Below are positions 1 through 10,071 of a DNA stretch of 64,000 nucleotides, piece by piece. The notes below the pieces were generated by a model. The model worked only from the letters and a program-made list of their open reading frames with translations, was not told the origin of the DNA and did no database searches. The DNA is from an uncultured Elusimicrobia bacterium. Its GTDB lineage: Bacteria; Elusimicrobiota; Elusimicrobia; Elusimicrobiales; Elusimicrobiaceae. Both the position numbers and the translations under genes were made by a program. Every line of letters starts with the position of its first letter. The stretch's first letter is position 1. The stretch is from the NCBI GenBank assembly GCA_945913025.1, contig CAMECJ010000001.1:1-64000 (forward strand), written 5' to 3'.

Positions 1-1177
<1,177 letters not shown>

Positions 1178-1381
1178 ATTTTGACTCCTTTTGCAAGGGA
1201 AAATTGTAAGCGAGGAGTCAAAACAAAGTAGGTTCTTTTATTCTACATTTTTTTGTTTAAAAAATCTTTACGCGTACGGGAAAAATCTAATTACTTTTTT
1301 GCGTTGGCTTTTTGTACGCGGAATTTTAGAATGAAGATGTAGCAAAAAATTGTTTCACCGAAAAAACAGGGGGAAAATAAA

Positions 1382-2368
1382 ATGAATAAACATTGGATGA
1401 TTGCGGCTGCCGTATGCTTATTTGCCGGTGCCGCTGTTGCTCAGGACAGTGTAACTTACGGCGAAATTGCTGTTGTGAGCGGTGCTGACGGCACCGTGGT
1501 AATGGGGGAAGAAGTTACTGCCGGCAAAGAAGCCAAAGCCGCTAAAAAAGCCGCCGAAGCCAAAAAGGCTTCCGCCAAGGCCCAGCTGAAAGCCAAACAA
1601 CAAGCGGCCGGAGACAAAGCAACCCAAGCAGCCAACGAAGCCTCTTTAAAAAAGGGCGAGCCTAAGCTTAAAGTAAATACCACGACTACGACGACCAACG
1701 TCTACGACGTAAGCATAAAAGACAAAAAAGGCACTTCCGATTACGGTATTATTGAAGAAAGCTATACCAACGCCCAAGGGAAAACCACCACGGACGGCGT
1801 AGCCTACAGCAACTATACGCCCAGCCGTGCGGCCCGCGCGAACGAAAAACACGCTGAAATATCTTTTGCCGTAGGGCAGACCTATTCTTTTAATAAAGAC
1901 TCGGATAAAGACCGCTACGCCTCTAACGGTATCGCCGCCGGCGCCAGCGTGTTGTGGGATATGGTTCCGCATTTTGGTATGGGGCTTGACTATATGTTCT
2001 TGCATCCGGACGGCAAATCCCATAACGGGCGCAACTATCACCAATTCCGCGCGCACAATATCGCCTTGGGCGGCAAATATACGATTAACGTATGGGATAA
2101 CTTGCGCGTCTATATGCCGATGGGTGCCGGTTTGATGAATGCGCATCTGAAAACCAATGCCGCTTCCGGAAACACCAGCAAAGACAAATGGGGCGCCTCG
2201 CTCTACGCGGGTTTAGGTTTGCAGTATGATTTCAGCGCCAACCTCTTCGCCGGCCTTGAATACCGCTATACCTATGCCTTCATCAGCGATAAACACCTGT
2301 CCGACTTTGGACGCGACAAAGACCTGCAGTTCCATTCCGTATTCTTACGCTTGGGTACGCGGTTTTAA
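1382..2368 (+). CDS. Outer-membrane beta-barrel protein with Lys/Ala-rich linker
   Basis: 328 residues. A signal peptide (residues 1-20, ending AGAAVAQ) is followed by a Lys/Ala/Glu-rich helical stretch (about 47-85), a Thr-rich segment (TTTTTT near residue 100) and, from about residue 158, alternating hydrophobic and aromatic strands ending in Phe (RLGTRF), the usual C-terminal signature of an outer-membrane barrel. The C-terminal half resembles small OmpA/OmpX-like barrels of roughly eight strands. The Lys/Ala linker could span the periplasm or touch peptidoglycan, which is inference. A GGGGG ribosome binding site precedes the ATG, and a strong terminator follows the stop. No specific function can be named. 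Confidence 0.8.
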   Translation: MNKHWMIAAAVCLFAGAAVAQDSVTYGEIAVVSGADGTVVMGEEVTAGKEAKAAKKAAEAKKASAKAQLKAKQQAAGDKATQAANEASLKKGEPKLKVNTTTTTTNVYDVSIKDKKGTSDYGIIEESYTNAQGKTTTDGVAYSNYTPSRAARANEKHAEISFAVGQTYSFNKDSDKDRYASNGIAAGASVLWDMVPHFGMGLDYMFLHPDGKSHNGRNYHQFRAHNIALGGKYTINVWDNLRVYMPMGAGLMNAHLKTNAASGNTSKDKWGASLYAGLGLQYDFSANLFAGLEYRYTYAFISDKHLSDFGRDKDLQFHSVFLRLGTRF

Positions 2369-2410
2369 GGAAAACATCTACACAGCCAAGAATCTGCATA
2401 GGGGGCTGGA

Positions 2411-2442
2411 GGGAGCGTCATCCTGACGCTCCCTTTCTTTTT
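2411..2442 (+). terminator. Rho-independent terminator of the barrel gene
   Basis: GGGAGCGTCA and TGACGCTCCC pair perfectly around a 3-base loop and are followed by TTTCTTTTT. Confidence 0.85.
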
Positions 2443-2511
2443 GGTTAAAGAAAGAAATACAAAGAAAATATTTCTTCTTTTTCTAACATTAGAAAAAAAA
2501 GCAAAAAGACT

Positions 2512-2631
2512 GCCCGCCCGTGTCCTATAAAAAGCAGTCTGAAACGGGGCGTTTTACAACTCGCTTCGCTCAAACAAATAAAGCGCCTTCTCCGTTTCGG
2601 ACGCTTTTTATAAGCAGGACTAAGGGCGGGG
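2512..2631. repeat. 120-base imperfect palindromic intergenic element, copy 1
   Basis: The two halves are near-complementary: GTCCTATAAAAAGC with GAAACGG on the left, CCGTTTC with GCTTTTTATAAGCAGGAC on the right, plus outer arms GCCCGCCC and GGGCGGG. The centre carries TCGCTTCGCTCAAACAAATA. A second copy in opposite orientation lies at 51628-51735. It contains no gene. The rest of the gap 2443-2832 holds only this element, a T-tract promoter and the pilin leader. Confidence 0.8.
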
Positions 2632-2688
2632 AGAAAAGAAGGAAATCTGTTTATTATTTTTTGTAGCAGCAACAAGAAAGACGGGGGC

Positions 2689-2716
2689 TTGACCCGTTTT
2701 TTTTTTTTGATACGAT
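2689..2716 (+). promoter_or_regulatory. T-tract promoter, copy A (12 T), upstream of pilin
   Basis: TTGACC (2689-2694), CG, 12 T (2697-2708), GA, then TACGAT (2711-2716): a -35-like and a -10-like hexamer 16 bases apart. In this copy only, ACGGG and CCCGT could also form a short stem before the T run, so a terminator is an alternative reading. Confidence 0.65.
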
Positions 2717-2832
2717 AGAGTTATTCTGATGGTTTTCTGTTTGGCGTTTCTCTGTTGTAGTTTATTCCATCAAAATCGCCAGTTGCTGAACAAAAACATC
2801 GCAGGATAACTTTTTTAATAGGAGAATATAAT

Positions 2833-3315
2833 ATGAAAGGTTTTACGCTTATAGAGTTGTTGGTTGTTGTATTAATCATCGGTATTTTGTCGTCGGTAGC
2901 CTTGCCGCAGTACACCAAAGCGGTGGAAAAATCCCGTGTTGCGGAAGCCCGCACGATGTTAAAAACACTGTACGATGCGGAAATGGTTAGAAATTTGGAG
3001 ATGGGTACGGAAGGAGTCGCCTATCCGCTGGACGAGCTAAATATCTCGGTTTCGGATGTGAACGGAACGGCTGCTGCTTTTCCTTTTTCTACTAAAAATT
3101 TTAGATATACAATAGAGTCCGCGAACGGTCATTTTGGCATATTGGCTTGGACTTTGCGAAATAATGCTTCTTATTATAATTTGGGTATCGGATATCCGAG
3201 TGGTACGATCCAATGTTCTGGCGGAACAGGGTGTCTAAATTTGGGGTTTCCAAATAAAACTACGAGTGATAATTGTAATATCGGGCTGTCTACCAGCCAA
3301 TGCTATACGGATTAG
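2833..3315 (+). CDS. Type IV pilin-like protein
   Basis: 160 residues. A two-residue leader (MK) plus Gly precedes [16 protein letters not shown], so prepilin peptidase would cut after Gly3 and methylate Phe; Glu5 of the mature protein is present. The hydrophobic helix continues into ALPQYTKAVEKSRVAEA, followed by a divergent globular domain with two C-terminal Cys pairs (CSGGTGC and CNIGLSTSQC) likely to form loop disulfides. AGGAG lies 8 bases before the ATG. The gene sits about 110 bases downstream of the T-tract promoter and is followed by a terminator, so it is a stand-alone unit. Major pilin, minor pilin and pseudopilin cannot be told apart from sequence. Confidence 0.9.
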   Translation: MKGFTLIELLVVVLIIGILSSVALPQYTKAVEKSRVAEARTMLKTLYDAEMVRNLEMGTEGVAYPLDELNISVSDVNGTAAAFPFSTKNFRYTIESANGHFGILAWTLRNNASYYNLGIGYPSGTIQCSGGTGCLNLGFPNKTTSDNCNIGLSTSQCYTD

Positions 3316-3332
3316 TTTTGTATTGCAAAAAA

Positions 3333-3367
3333 GAACCCCCGGCGTTTCGGCTCCGGGGGATTCTTTA
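3333..3367 (+). terminator. Terminator after pilin
   Basis: A CCCCCGG/CCGGGGG stem with a 10-base loop, flanked by GAA and TTCTTT. Confidence 0.75.
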
Positions 3368-3485
3368 TACCCCTTGTTGAAAAGTCGGCGACAGTAGTGT
3401 TGAAGAACAGCGCGGAAAAATAGGATGACTTTTCCGCCATTATAGTTTTTTTGCTATAATAATATAAATTATTTTGGGAGGACAA

Positions 3486-4331
3486 ATGAGAAAATTTTGT
3501 TGTCTGGTTTTATTTTGTGTTTTTTCGCTTTCGGCTATGGCCGCAGAGCGTCTTTCTTTTGAAGTCTCGGCAGAAATGTCCAATTATACATACCGTGAAC
3601 CTCATATGCAGTACCCTATTAAAATTTCCGGCCATATGACAGGGGTTAGCGCAGCCTTGACGCATCGTTCATTACTAGAATCGTATTTTGGGGAAAATGC
3701 TGCTTTTGTGCGCGTGGAAGGTATTTATATGCAGGGAAAAAACGATTACGACGGTTATTTGCAGGGCGGCGGTATGGACGGTACTCCGATTACCATCAGC
3801 AATATAGACGATTGGTACATAGACGGACGTTTGCTTTTCGGGCAACGCTATGAGTTTGCCGAACAATCGCTTATATTAGAACCGTTTGCGGGGGTAGCGT
3901 ATCGTTTTTTGCAAGACAACGGACAGAAAAAGTCGGACAGTGCTTATTTGCGTGAATCCAACTATGTATATGCGCCGTTTGGGGCTCGGTTTACGTGGAA
4001 TGTGTCAAATACCTTTCGTATGATATTAAATGGCGAATTTGATTGGTTATTAGAAGGTAAACAAAAAAGCGGAATGAGCCGTTTTGATCCTGCGTTCTCT
4101 GATCTTAGAAACACACAAAAAGAAGGCTTTGGCTTGCGTGCAAGCCTGCGGGTGGAACAGGAAATCGGCAAAGTGGCAGTTTTTGCTGAACCGTTTTACC
4201 GTTATTGGAAAATCCAAAATTCTAATGTAGATTACTACTATATAGACGAACTTTTCGGTTGGGGCTATGGCGGTGTTGAACCGTATAACACCACCCACGA
4301 ATGGGGTATAAAAGCAGGCGTGGCATTTTAG
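3486..4331 (+). CDS. Outer-membrane beta-barrel protein
   Basis: 281 residues from ATG 3486. An upstream in-frame TTG (3474) lies within the GGGAGG ribosome binding site and is rejected. A signal peptide (about 1-19, SLSAMAA) is followed by aromatic-rich alternating strands throughout (YFGENAAFVRVEGIYM, YAPFGARFTW, VFAEPFYRYW), ending WGIKAGVAF with a terminal Phe. No residues identify a protease or transporter family; the overall pattern recalls omptin-sized ten-strand barrels, but this is only a size comparison. A TATAAT box at 3455-3460 and a strong terminator after the stop make it monocistronic. Confidence 0.75.
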   Translation: MRKFCCLVLFCVFSLSAMAAERLSFEVSAEMSNYTYREPHMQYPIKISGHMTGVSAALTHRSLLESYFGENAAFVRVEGIYMQGKNDYDGYLQGGGMDGTPITISNIDDWYIDGRLLFGQRYEFAEQSLILEPFAGVAYRFLQDNGQKKSDSAYLRESNYVYAPFGARFTWNVSNTFRMILNGEFDWLLEGKQKSGMSRFDPAFSDLRNTQKEGFGLRASLRVEQEIGKVAVFAEPFYRYWKIQNSNVDYYYIDELFGWGYGGVEPYNTTHEWGIKAGVAF

Positions 4332-4345
4332 TAAAGTAAGATGCA

Positions 4346-4382
4346 AAAACTCCGGCAACTTTATTAGTTGCCGGAGTTTTTT
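4346..4382 (+). terminator. Terminator between the barrel gene and proS
   Basis: An 11-base perfect stem ACTCCGGCAACT/AGTTGCCGGAGT with a TTATT loop and T-run. It is also A-rich on the other side, so it may serve converging proS transcription. Confidence 0.85.
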
Positions 4383-4476
4383 GTATCTGTATTCAGATTT
4401 ACTGAAAATTTCTCCTATAGACACCACTCTGCGCCGATCGTTAATTAGAGGCGCTTTGCCTTACCGTTTTACAAAC

Positions 4477-6198
4477 TTATTTTCCGGCTTCGGCAAGCAA
4501 ATTGTCCGCCGCGGCGGCCAAATTCCAACGGACGGCTTCTTTGTCCGTGCGTTTTTTGTATTCGCACTGGCCGTCTTTTACCGTACGGCTGCTGACTACC
4601 AGGCGGTAAGGCAGGCCGATAAGATCCATGTCTTTAAATTTTACGCCAGGGCGTTCGTCTCGGTCATCGAGCAGGACGGATAAACCCGCGCTTTCCAGCT
4701 TGGCGCAAATTTCGTCGGCGTATTTTTTGACTTCGGGGTTGGAGTCGTAGTCAATCGCCACGAGGGCCACGTCAAACGGAGCCATCGGCGCGGGCCAGAT
4801 AATACCGTTATCGTCGTGGCTTTGTTCAATAGCGGCGGCCACCACGCGGCTGATACCAATGCCGTAGCAGCCCATAATCATCGGTTTTTCTTTTTGGTCT
4901 TCGCCCAAGAAAGTGGCGTGCATCGCGGCGGAGTATTTGGTGCCCAGTTTAAAGATGTGGCCCGTTTCAATACCGCGCGTGAACGAAAATTCTTTGCCGC
5001 AGCGGGCGCATTTATCGCCGGCGGAGGCCATTTTTAAATCGGCGTAAACGTCTACTTGAATGTCGCGGCGGGGGGTGACGTTAATCGTATGCACGTCTTT
5101 TTCGTTGCCGCCGGACACGCCGTTTACGATATTTTTAACGTAGTTATCGGCGTAAATCATTACGTTCGGATTTTTTTCTTTCAGGCCCTGCGCGCCCGCA
5201 AACCCGACGAAGGAACCCGTCACTTGGGTATAAACTTCTTCGGAAGCTTTTTCCAGCTCGTTGCATTTTAAGAGCGCTTTGAATTTAAATTCGTTGAGCT
5301 CGTGGTCTCCGCGCACCAAGGCGACGACGGGCTTTCCGTCGGCGGTAAAGACCAAAAGTTTAATCAGCTGGCTCTGCGGCACACCCAGCAGTTCGGCCAC
5401 GGCTTCAATGGTATAAGCTTTTGGAGTGGCTTTTTGTTCCATCGGTTTTAAATCGGCTTCGTTGATTTCAATATCGGCTGGAGCCAAAATTTCGGCTTTT
5501 TCCGTATTGGCGGCGTAACCGCAGGTGCAGTCGGCGATGGCGTCCTCTCCCGTGTCGGCCAGTACCATAAATTCGTGCGAAAAGTTTCCGCCGATTGATC
5601 CGGTGTCGGCTTCCACCGCTTTAAAATTGAATCCGCAGCGCGTAAAAATGCGTTGATACGCATCGTACATTTTTTGATACCATTCGTTGGCGGACTCATC
5701 GGTAGCGGCGAAGGAGTAGGCGTCTTTCATATAAAATTCGCGTGCGCGCATGACGCCGAAGCGGGGGCGGATTTCGTCGCGGAATTTGGTGCCGAACTGA
5801 TACAGGCACACGGGCAGCTGTTTATAGGAAGATACGTCCTTGCGGATTAAATCGGTAATGGCTTCTTCGGCAGTGGGGGAAATGCAGAAGCCCGCTTCCT
5901 TGCGGTCCGTAAAGCGCAGGAGTTCTTTGCCGTAGAACGTCCAACGGCCGGATTCTTCCCATAATTCTTTGGGCTGTACGACGGGCAGCCAGACTTCATT
6001 TGCGCCGGCGCGGTCCATTTCTTCGCGCACGATGTTTTCCACTTTTTTAAGTACGCGCAAACCGAGGGGCAGCCATTCGTAAAGTCCGCTGGCCACTTTG
6101 CGGATGAGCCCCGCGCGAATCATCAGTTTGGCCGACAGGGTATCTGCGTCTTTTGGGGCTTCTTTTAAAGTAGGTAAGTAATAATTTGATAATTTCAT
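4477..6198 (-). CDS. proS: Prolyl-tRNA synthetase
   Basis: 573 residues, the size of bacterial-type ProRS with the inserted editing domain. The class II aminoacyl-tRNA synthetase core is visible in the N-terminal part (RKVASGLYEWLPLG, RAGANEVWLPVVQP, RWTFYGKELLRFTDR, ISPTAEEAITDL) and motif 3 in MGCYGIGISRVVAAAIEQ, with the YbaK-like editing insertion between about residues 220 and 390 and an anticodon-binding domain at the C-terminus. It charges tRNA-Pro and hydrolyses Ala-tRNA-Pro. It ends the long minus-strand housekeeping series and follows a small lipoprotein gene. Confidence 0.97.
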   Translation of the reverse strand: MKLSNYYLPTLKEAPKDADTLSAKLMIRAGLIRKVASGLYEWLPLGLRVLKKVENIVREEMDRAGANEVWLPVVQPKELWEESGRWTFYGKELLRFTDRKEAGFCISPTAEEAITDLIRKDVSSYKQLPVCLYQFGTKFRDEIRPRFGVMRAREFYMKDAYSFAATDESANEWYQKMYDAYQRIFTRCGFNFKAVEADTGSIGGNFSHEFMVLADTGEDAIADCTCGYAANTEKAEILAPADIEINEADLKPMEQKATPKAYTIEAVAELLGVPQSQLIKLLVFTADGKPVVALVRGDHELNEFKFKALLKCNELEKASEEVYTQVTGSFVGFAGAQGLKEKNPNVMIYADNYVKNIVNGVSGGNEKDVHTINVTPRRDIQVDVYADLKMASAGDKCARCGKEFSFTRGIETGHIFKLGTKYSAAMHATFLGEDQKEKPMIMGCYGIGISRVVAAAIEQSHDDNGIIWPAPMAPFDVALVAIDYDSNPEVKKYADEICAKLESAGLSVLLDDRDERPGVKFKDMDLIGLPYRLVVSSRTVKDGQCEYKKRTDKEAVRWNLAAAADNLLAEAGK

Positions 6199-6211
6199 AT
6201 ATTAGGTTTCC

Positions 6212-6673
6212 TTATTTAATATTGTGATTTCCTTGTAAATCAGTTCTGTTAGGACACGTCTGTGGCGATTGTGCCGGATGTGTGCGGTAGTAACGTACAA
6301 TTTGCGCATATCTATATTTACAACCATTTCTAAAATCGGTGTAACTAATATTTTCAATAATTCCTTCATTATTGACCTGTGCGTGAATGGTACAATGATG
6401 AGAATTAACTTCCCCGGTCCAAAAGCCTGTACTGTTTTCATTAAGGCTCCAATAGAAATATTTTTTCCCATCAATTATTTTTTCATCATCAGGCAACCCC
6501 ATAGCTTCAAAGACAAATTCTTTGGTACATCCTTCCAATCCTTTGATAATTTTATCTACGGAACGAGGAATATTATAGGATGTATCTGGCTCGCGCTGTG
6601 GCGTAGGTTGACTGGTAAATAACGCACAGCCTAACTGTAAATTAGCGAGTAAGAATAGTAATATTTTTTTCAT
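6212..6673 (-). CDS. Small lipoprotein, SmpA/OmlA-like
   Basis: 153 residues from ATG 6673, preceded by GGAAG seven bases upstream; a longer reading from 6703 would run into ispG. A lipoprotein signal peptide ends in the lipobox LQLGC. The mature part contains FVFEAMGLPDDEKIIDGKKYFYW, which resembles the G-x-P-D ... YxYW core of small BamE/SmpA/OmlA-type outer-membrane lipoproteins. That match is by eye and weak. It begins one base after the ispG stop, so the two are almost certainly cotranscribed. Confidence 0.6.
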   Translation of the reverse strand: MKKILLFLLANLQLGCALFTSQPTPQREPDTSYNIPRSVDKIIKGLEGCTKEFVFEAMGLPDDEKIIDGKKYFYWSLNENSTGFWTGEVNSHHCTIHAQVNNEGIIENISYTDFRNGCKYRYAQIVRYYRTHPAQSPQTCPNRTDLQGNHNIK

Positions 6674-6674
6674 A

Positions 6675-7757
6675 TTATTTCTTCCACGTGTTGATTTTAT
6701 CAATTAAAAAATCAACCCATTTTTCCTGCGGCAGTTTGAACATCGTTTGCCCGTGTTCAAAATATAAGCCCTCGCCTTTGCCGCCCGCAATGCCGAAATC
6801 CGCGTCGCGCGCTTCCCCCGGGCCGTTGACTACGCAGCCCATTACGGCGATTTTAAGCCCTGTCGCTTTTTTAAGCAGGTCTTTATCGTTGTAAATTTTT
6901 TCTTCCAGCGCGTGTACCGTACCCGTCACGTCCACTTGCGTGCGGCCGCAGGTGGGGCAGGAAATTAAATTCGGGCCGAACTCGCGCAGGCCGACGGCTT
7001 TCAAAATTTCGTACGCGGTGCGGACCTGCATTCGCGGGTCTTCAGTAAGCGAAACGCGAATCGTCGCGCCGATTCCTTTTTGCAAAAGCGTTCCCAAAGC
7101 CACCGCGCTTTTGACGGTGCCGCTTAAAAAACTGCCCGCTTCGGTTAATCCCAAATGTAATGGGATATCGCTTTGTTTCGCAAATAATTCATTGGCAAGT
7201 ACGGTGCGTTTGAAATTGTCCGATTTCAGCGAAACTACCACGTCTTTAAAGTTCAGCTGTTCCAAAATGTTGGCCTGTTCCAAGGCTTCGTTTACCATTA
7301 TTTCGGCCCATTTGTCGTCGGAAAGTTCCATTCTGCCTTCCACGCTTTTAAGGTACTTTACGCTGCCTGCGTTGACGCCGATACGAATGGCGACTCCGTT
7401 GTCTTTGGCGGCTTTGACGACTTCTTTCGTGTTCTCCGCCGCACCGATGTTGCCGGGGTTGATGCGCACTTTATCTACGCCCTGTTTAATGGCTTCTAGC
7501 GCGAGTTTATAGTCAAAATGAATGTCCGCCACCAAGGGGGTGTGGATTTGTTTTTTAATGTCCCCGATGGCAAGGGCGGCCTGCATATCCGGCACGGCTA
7601 CGCGGTTGATTTCGCAGCCGGCGTTCTCTAACGCAATAATTTGCGCCGCGGTGGCGTTGGCATCGCGCGTATCGGTATTGCACATGCTCTGCACGCGCAC
7701 GGGGTGGCCGGTTCCTAACGTGAAAGGCCCTACTTTTACTTCTCTAGTCTTGTACAT
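6675..7757 (-). CDS. ispG: 4-hydroxy-3-methylbut-2-en-1-yl diphosphate synthase (MEP pathway)
   Basis: 360 residues. IspG converts MEcPP to HMBPP using a 4Fe-4S cluster. The TIM-barrel part shows VRVQSMCNTDTRD, VADIHFDYKLALEA and DKVRINPGNIG; the iron-sulfur ligands are in LISCPTCGRT and VMGCVVNGPGEARDADFGIAGG. A GGAG ribosome binding site precedes the ATG. It overlaps the end of rseP by 14 bases, indicating translational coupling. With dxr upstream, two steps of isoprenoid synthesis are in the same series as uppS. Confidence 0.97.
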   Translation of the reverse strand: MYKTREVKVGPFTLGTGHPVRVQSMCNTDTRDANATAAQIIALENAGCEINRVAVPDMQAALAIGDIKKQIHTPLVADIHFDYKLALEAIKQGVDKVRINPGNIGAAENTKEVVKAAKDNGVAIRIGVNAGSVKYLKSVEGRMELSDDKWAEIMVNEALEQANILEQLNFKDVVVSLKSDNFKRTVLANELFAKQSDIPLHLGLTEAGSFLSGTVKSAVALGTLLQKGIGATIRVSLTEDPRMQVRTAYEILKAVGLREFGPNLISCPTCGRTQVDVTGTVHALEEKIYNDKDLLKKATGLKIAVMGCVVNGPGEARDADFGIAGGKGEGLYFEHGQTMFKLPQEKWVDFLIDKINTWKK

Positions 7758-8862
7758 TTGTTTTCTCCGAAGTGTTTTCCGGCGCCGCTTCAGTAGTTTG
7801 TACAGCGGCGGTTTTGGGTTTAAAGAAAATGCGCTTGATGTCCGAATATGACGCGTAAATTACCAACAAAATCAAAAAGCCCAGACCGATGTTGCCGGCG
7901 GTGTTGAGCATTTTTTCCGTCGGCAGTTTTTTGGTAAGGCCTTCCCACAGATAGACGAAAGCGTATCCGCCGTCCAGTATTGGAATTGGAAATAAGTTGA
8001 ACATCCCTACGGCTACGGACAACATAGCGATTAAAAAGACAAAATCAAACAGACTGCGGTGTACGGAGTGATGAATGACGTTTACAATACCAATCGGCCC
8101 TGCCAGCTCCGGCGCTTTTTTGCGGCTGATGCTTTTCCATAGCGAGGAGAGGGAATACTCCGTCCAATACCAGCATTGGTAAAAACCGAGGCCCGCCGCT
8201 TTCCACCACGGCACCGCACTAAATACGGGCATGACGGTAACGCCCAGCACGTTTTTGCCGTTGAAATCTGCTTCTTTGACCGTGGCGGAAAACGTTTCCG
8301 CGCCGCGCTGGTAGGTTAAGTGTAAGTCTCCTTTGCGGTCCGCCAGCGATTTAGTTAATTCTTCCCAGTTGTTGATAACTGTTCCGTTGATTTGGCGGAT
8401 AATATCGCCTTCTTTTAAATCCAGTTTGGCGGCGGGATAGCCGTCGGCCACCGTGCCCACGGCGGCGGGGAGTTTGACAGGGTCGGTTTCCGGCATACCT
8501 TTAATATAAATGAGTACGCCGAAAATCAGCGCGGCCAGCAGATAGTTAAACAACGCGCCGTTGACGACCATAAAAAATTTGGCGTACCATTTTTTCGCCG
8601 CAAATTCATAGGGCTTGGGCGGCTCTTTTGCGTCCTGCGGGTGAAACATGGGGCCCGCAGGTTCCACAAATCCGCCAAACGGAATGGCGCGGATTTGATA
8701 GTCGGTATCTCCCACTTTTTTATGCCACAAAATTTTGCCGAACCCAAACGCAAATTCGTTGACGCGGATTCCGGTCAGGCGGCAGGCAATGTAGTGGCCA
8801 AATTCGTGTATAATGACGATAGGACTTAACACCACGATAACGGCGATAATGGATAAAAGCAT
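7744..8862 (-). CDS. rseP: RseP-type site-2 zinc metalloprotease
   Basis: 372 residues. The zinc-binding HEFGH (residues 19-23) sits in the first membrane helix, a PDZ domain follows (about 130-200: VADGYPAAKLDLKEGDIIRQING), and the second active-site helix has LFPIPILDGGY, the S2P Asp motif. Family members cleave transmembrane anti-sigma factors and signal-peptide remnants in the inner membrane. The sigma/anti-sigma pair at 54756-55735 is a possible substrate system, though that anti-sigma's membrane helix makes this only inference. The ribosome binding site GGAGAG is clear. It lies 9 bases after dxr, in the standard order. Confidence 0.95.
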   Translation of the reverse strand: MLLSIIAVIVVLSPIVIIHEFGHYIACRLTGIRVNEFAFGFGKILWHKKVGDTDYQIRAIPFGGFVEPAGPMFHPQDAKEPPKPYEFAAKKWYAKFFMVVNGALFNYLLAALIFGVLIYIKGMPETDPVKLPAAVGTVADGYPAAKLDLKEGDIIRQINGTVINNWEELTKSLADRKGDLHLTYQRGAETFSATVKEADFNGKNVLGVTVMPVFSAVPWWKAAGLGFYQCWYWTEYSLSSLWKSISRKKAPELAGPIGIVNVIHHSVHRSLFDFVFLIAMLSVAVGMFNLFPIPILDGGYAFVYLWEGLTKKLPTEKMLNTAGNIGLGFLILLVIYASYSDIKRIFFKPKTAAVQTTEAAPENTSEKTNVQD

Positions 8863-8871
8863 AATTCTCTC

Positions 8872-10071
8872 CTAAATAGCGGCTTTTTTATAGGTTTTGT
8901 CCGCAAGGACGGCTTCCGCGGCTTCGCGCGCCCATTGGTCGGCCTCGGCGGCTTGGTTGAGCGTCGCGTCGCCTTGCGTTTGCGGGGCGGCCTGTAAAAC
9001 GGTGTAAATCAGTTTGGGGATATCCGTAAACTTGATTTGTCCTTTTAAAAACGCGTCCACCGCAATTTCGTCCGATGCGCTTAACACGGCGGGCAAAATA
9101 CCGCCTTTGCGTGCGGCGGCAAGCGCGAGCTCCAGACACGGAAAGCGGTCAAAATCCGGCTCGAAAAATTCCAGTTTGGCGGCTTCAAACAAATTGAGTT
9201 TTTTTACCGGCCCCGCTACGCGTTTGGGGTACGTAATGGCGTATTGAATCGGCACGCGCATATCGGGTTCGCCCATTTGCGCCAAAATCGCGCCGTCGTT
9301 AAATTCCACGGCCGAGTGTACGATAGACTGCGGATGAATGACGATTTGCACTTTTTCTTCCGGCAGATTAAACAGGTTCATAATTTCAATGGCTTCAAAC
9401 CCTTTGTTCATCAGGGTGGAGGAGTCAATCGTAATTTTTTTGCCCATTTTCCAGCGCGGGTGGTTTAACGCTTCTTCGGGCGTAACGGTGGATAAAGCCG
9501 CTTTGCGTTTGGCAAACGGCCCGCCGGAGGCGGTCAAAAATACTTTGGAAATATCGCGCGAAATTTTGTGATAATTGTATTCGTCGGTTTCGCCCGCGAG
9601 GCATTGGAAAATGGCCGAAGGCTCGCTGTCTACGGGCAGAATGGCGGCTTCCCACCGTTCGCATTCTTTCATCAGCGTCTTGCCCGCCATGACCATAGGT
9701 TCTTTGTTGGCCAGTGCAATCGTTTTTCCGGCTTTAACGGCGGCCACCAAAGGCGTAAAGCCCACCGCTCCCACCACGCCGCTGACGACGAGGTCCGCCG
9801 TCGGCAGCGAAGCCATAAAAGACAGGCTGTCTATTTCTGGCGGTAAGAGGCGCGTGCCCTGCGGAATTTGGTCCTTAATTTTTTCATAACTGGCCGGATT
9901 TAACACAGCCGCAAAGCGGGGTTTAAACTGATGAATTTGTTTTAAAAACAGATCGGTGTTATTATTGGCCGACAACCCCAGTATGCGGTATTCTTCGCCC
10001 AGCCGCGCAATGACGTCCAGCGAGGACGTACCGATAGACCCTGTGGAACCCAGAATAACGATTTGTTTCAT
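8872..10071 (-). CDS. dxr: 1-deoxy-D-xylulose 5-phosphate reductoisomerase
   Basis: 399 residues. NADPH-binding ILGSTGSIGTSSLDVI opens the protein; ALANKEPMVMAGK, LPVDSEPSAIFQCL, the substrate-loop TASGGPF and PRWKMGKKITIDSSTLMNKGFE with metal ligands are all present. It catalyses the first committed MEP-pathway step. The start overlaps the end of cdsA by 4 bases, so the genes are coupled. Confidence 0.97.
   Translation of the reverse strand: MKQIVILGSTGSIGTSSLDVIARLGEEYRILGLSANNNTDLFLKQIHQFKPRFAAVLNPASYEKIKDQIPQGTRLLPPEIDSLSFMASLPTADLVVSGVVGAVGFTPLVAAVKAGKTIALANKEPMVMAGKTLMKECERWEAAILPVDSEPSAIFQCLAGETDEYNYHKISRDISKVFLTASGGPFAKRKAALSTVTPEEALNHPRWKMGKKITIDSSTLMNKGFEAIEIMNLFNLPEEKVQIVIHPQSIVHSAVEFNDGAILAQMGEPDMRVPIQYAITYPKRVAGPVKKLNLFEAAKLEFFEPDFDRFPCLELALAAARKGGILPAVLSASDEIAVDAFLKGQIKFTDIPKLIYTVLQAAPQTQGDATLNQAAEADQWAREAAEAVLADKTYKKAAI

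Noticed and set aside
2697-2708. T run considered only as a terminator U-tract
   Set aside because: Only copy A has a possible stem before it; the other four copies lack one while all keep TTGAC and a -10-like hexamer. Left open as an alternative for copy A.
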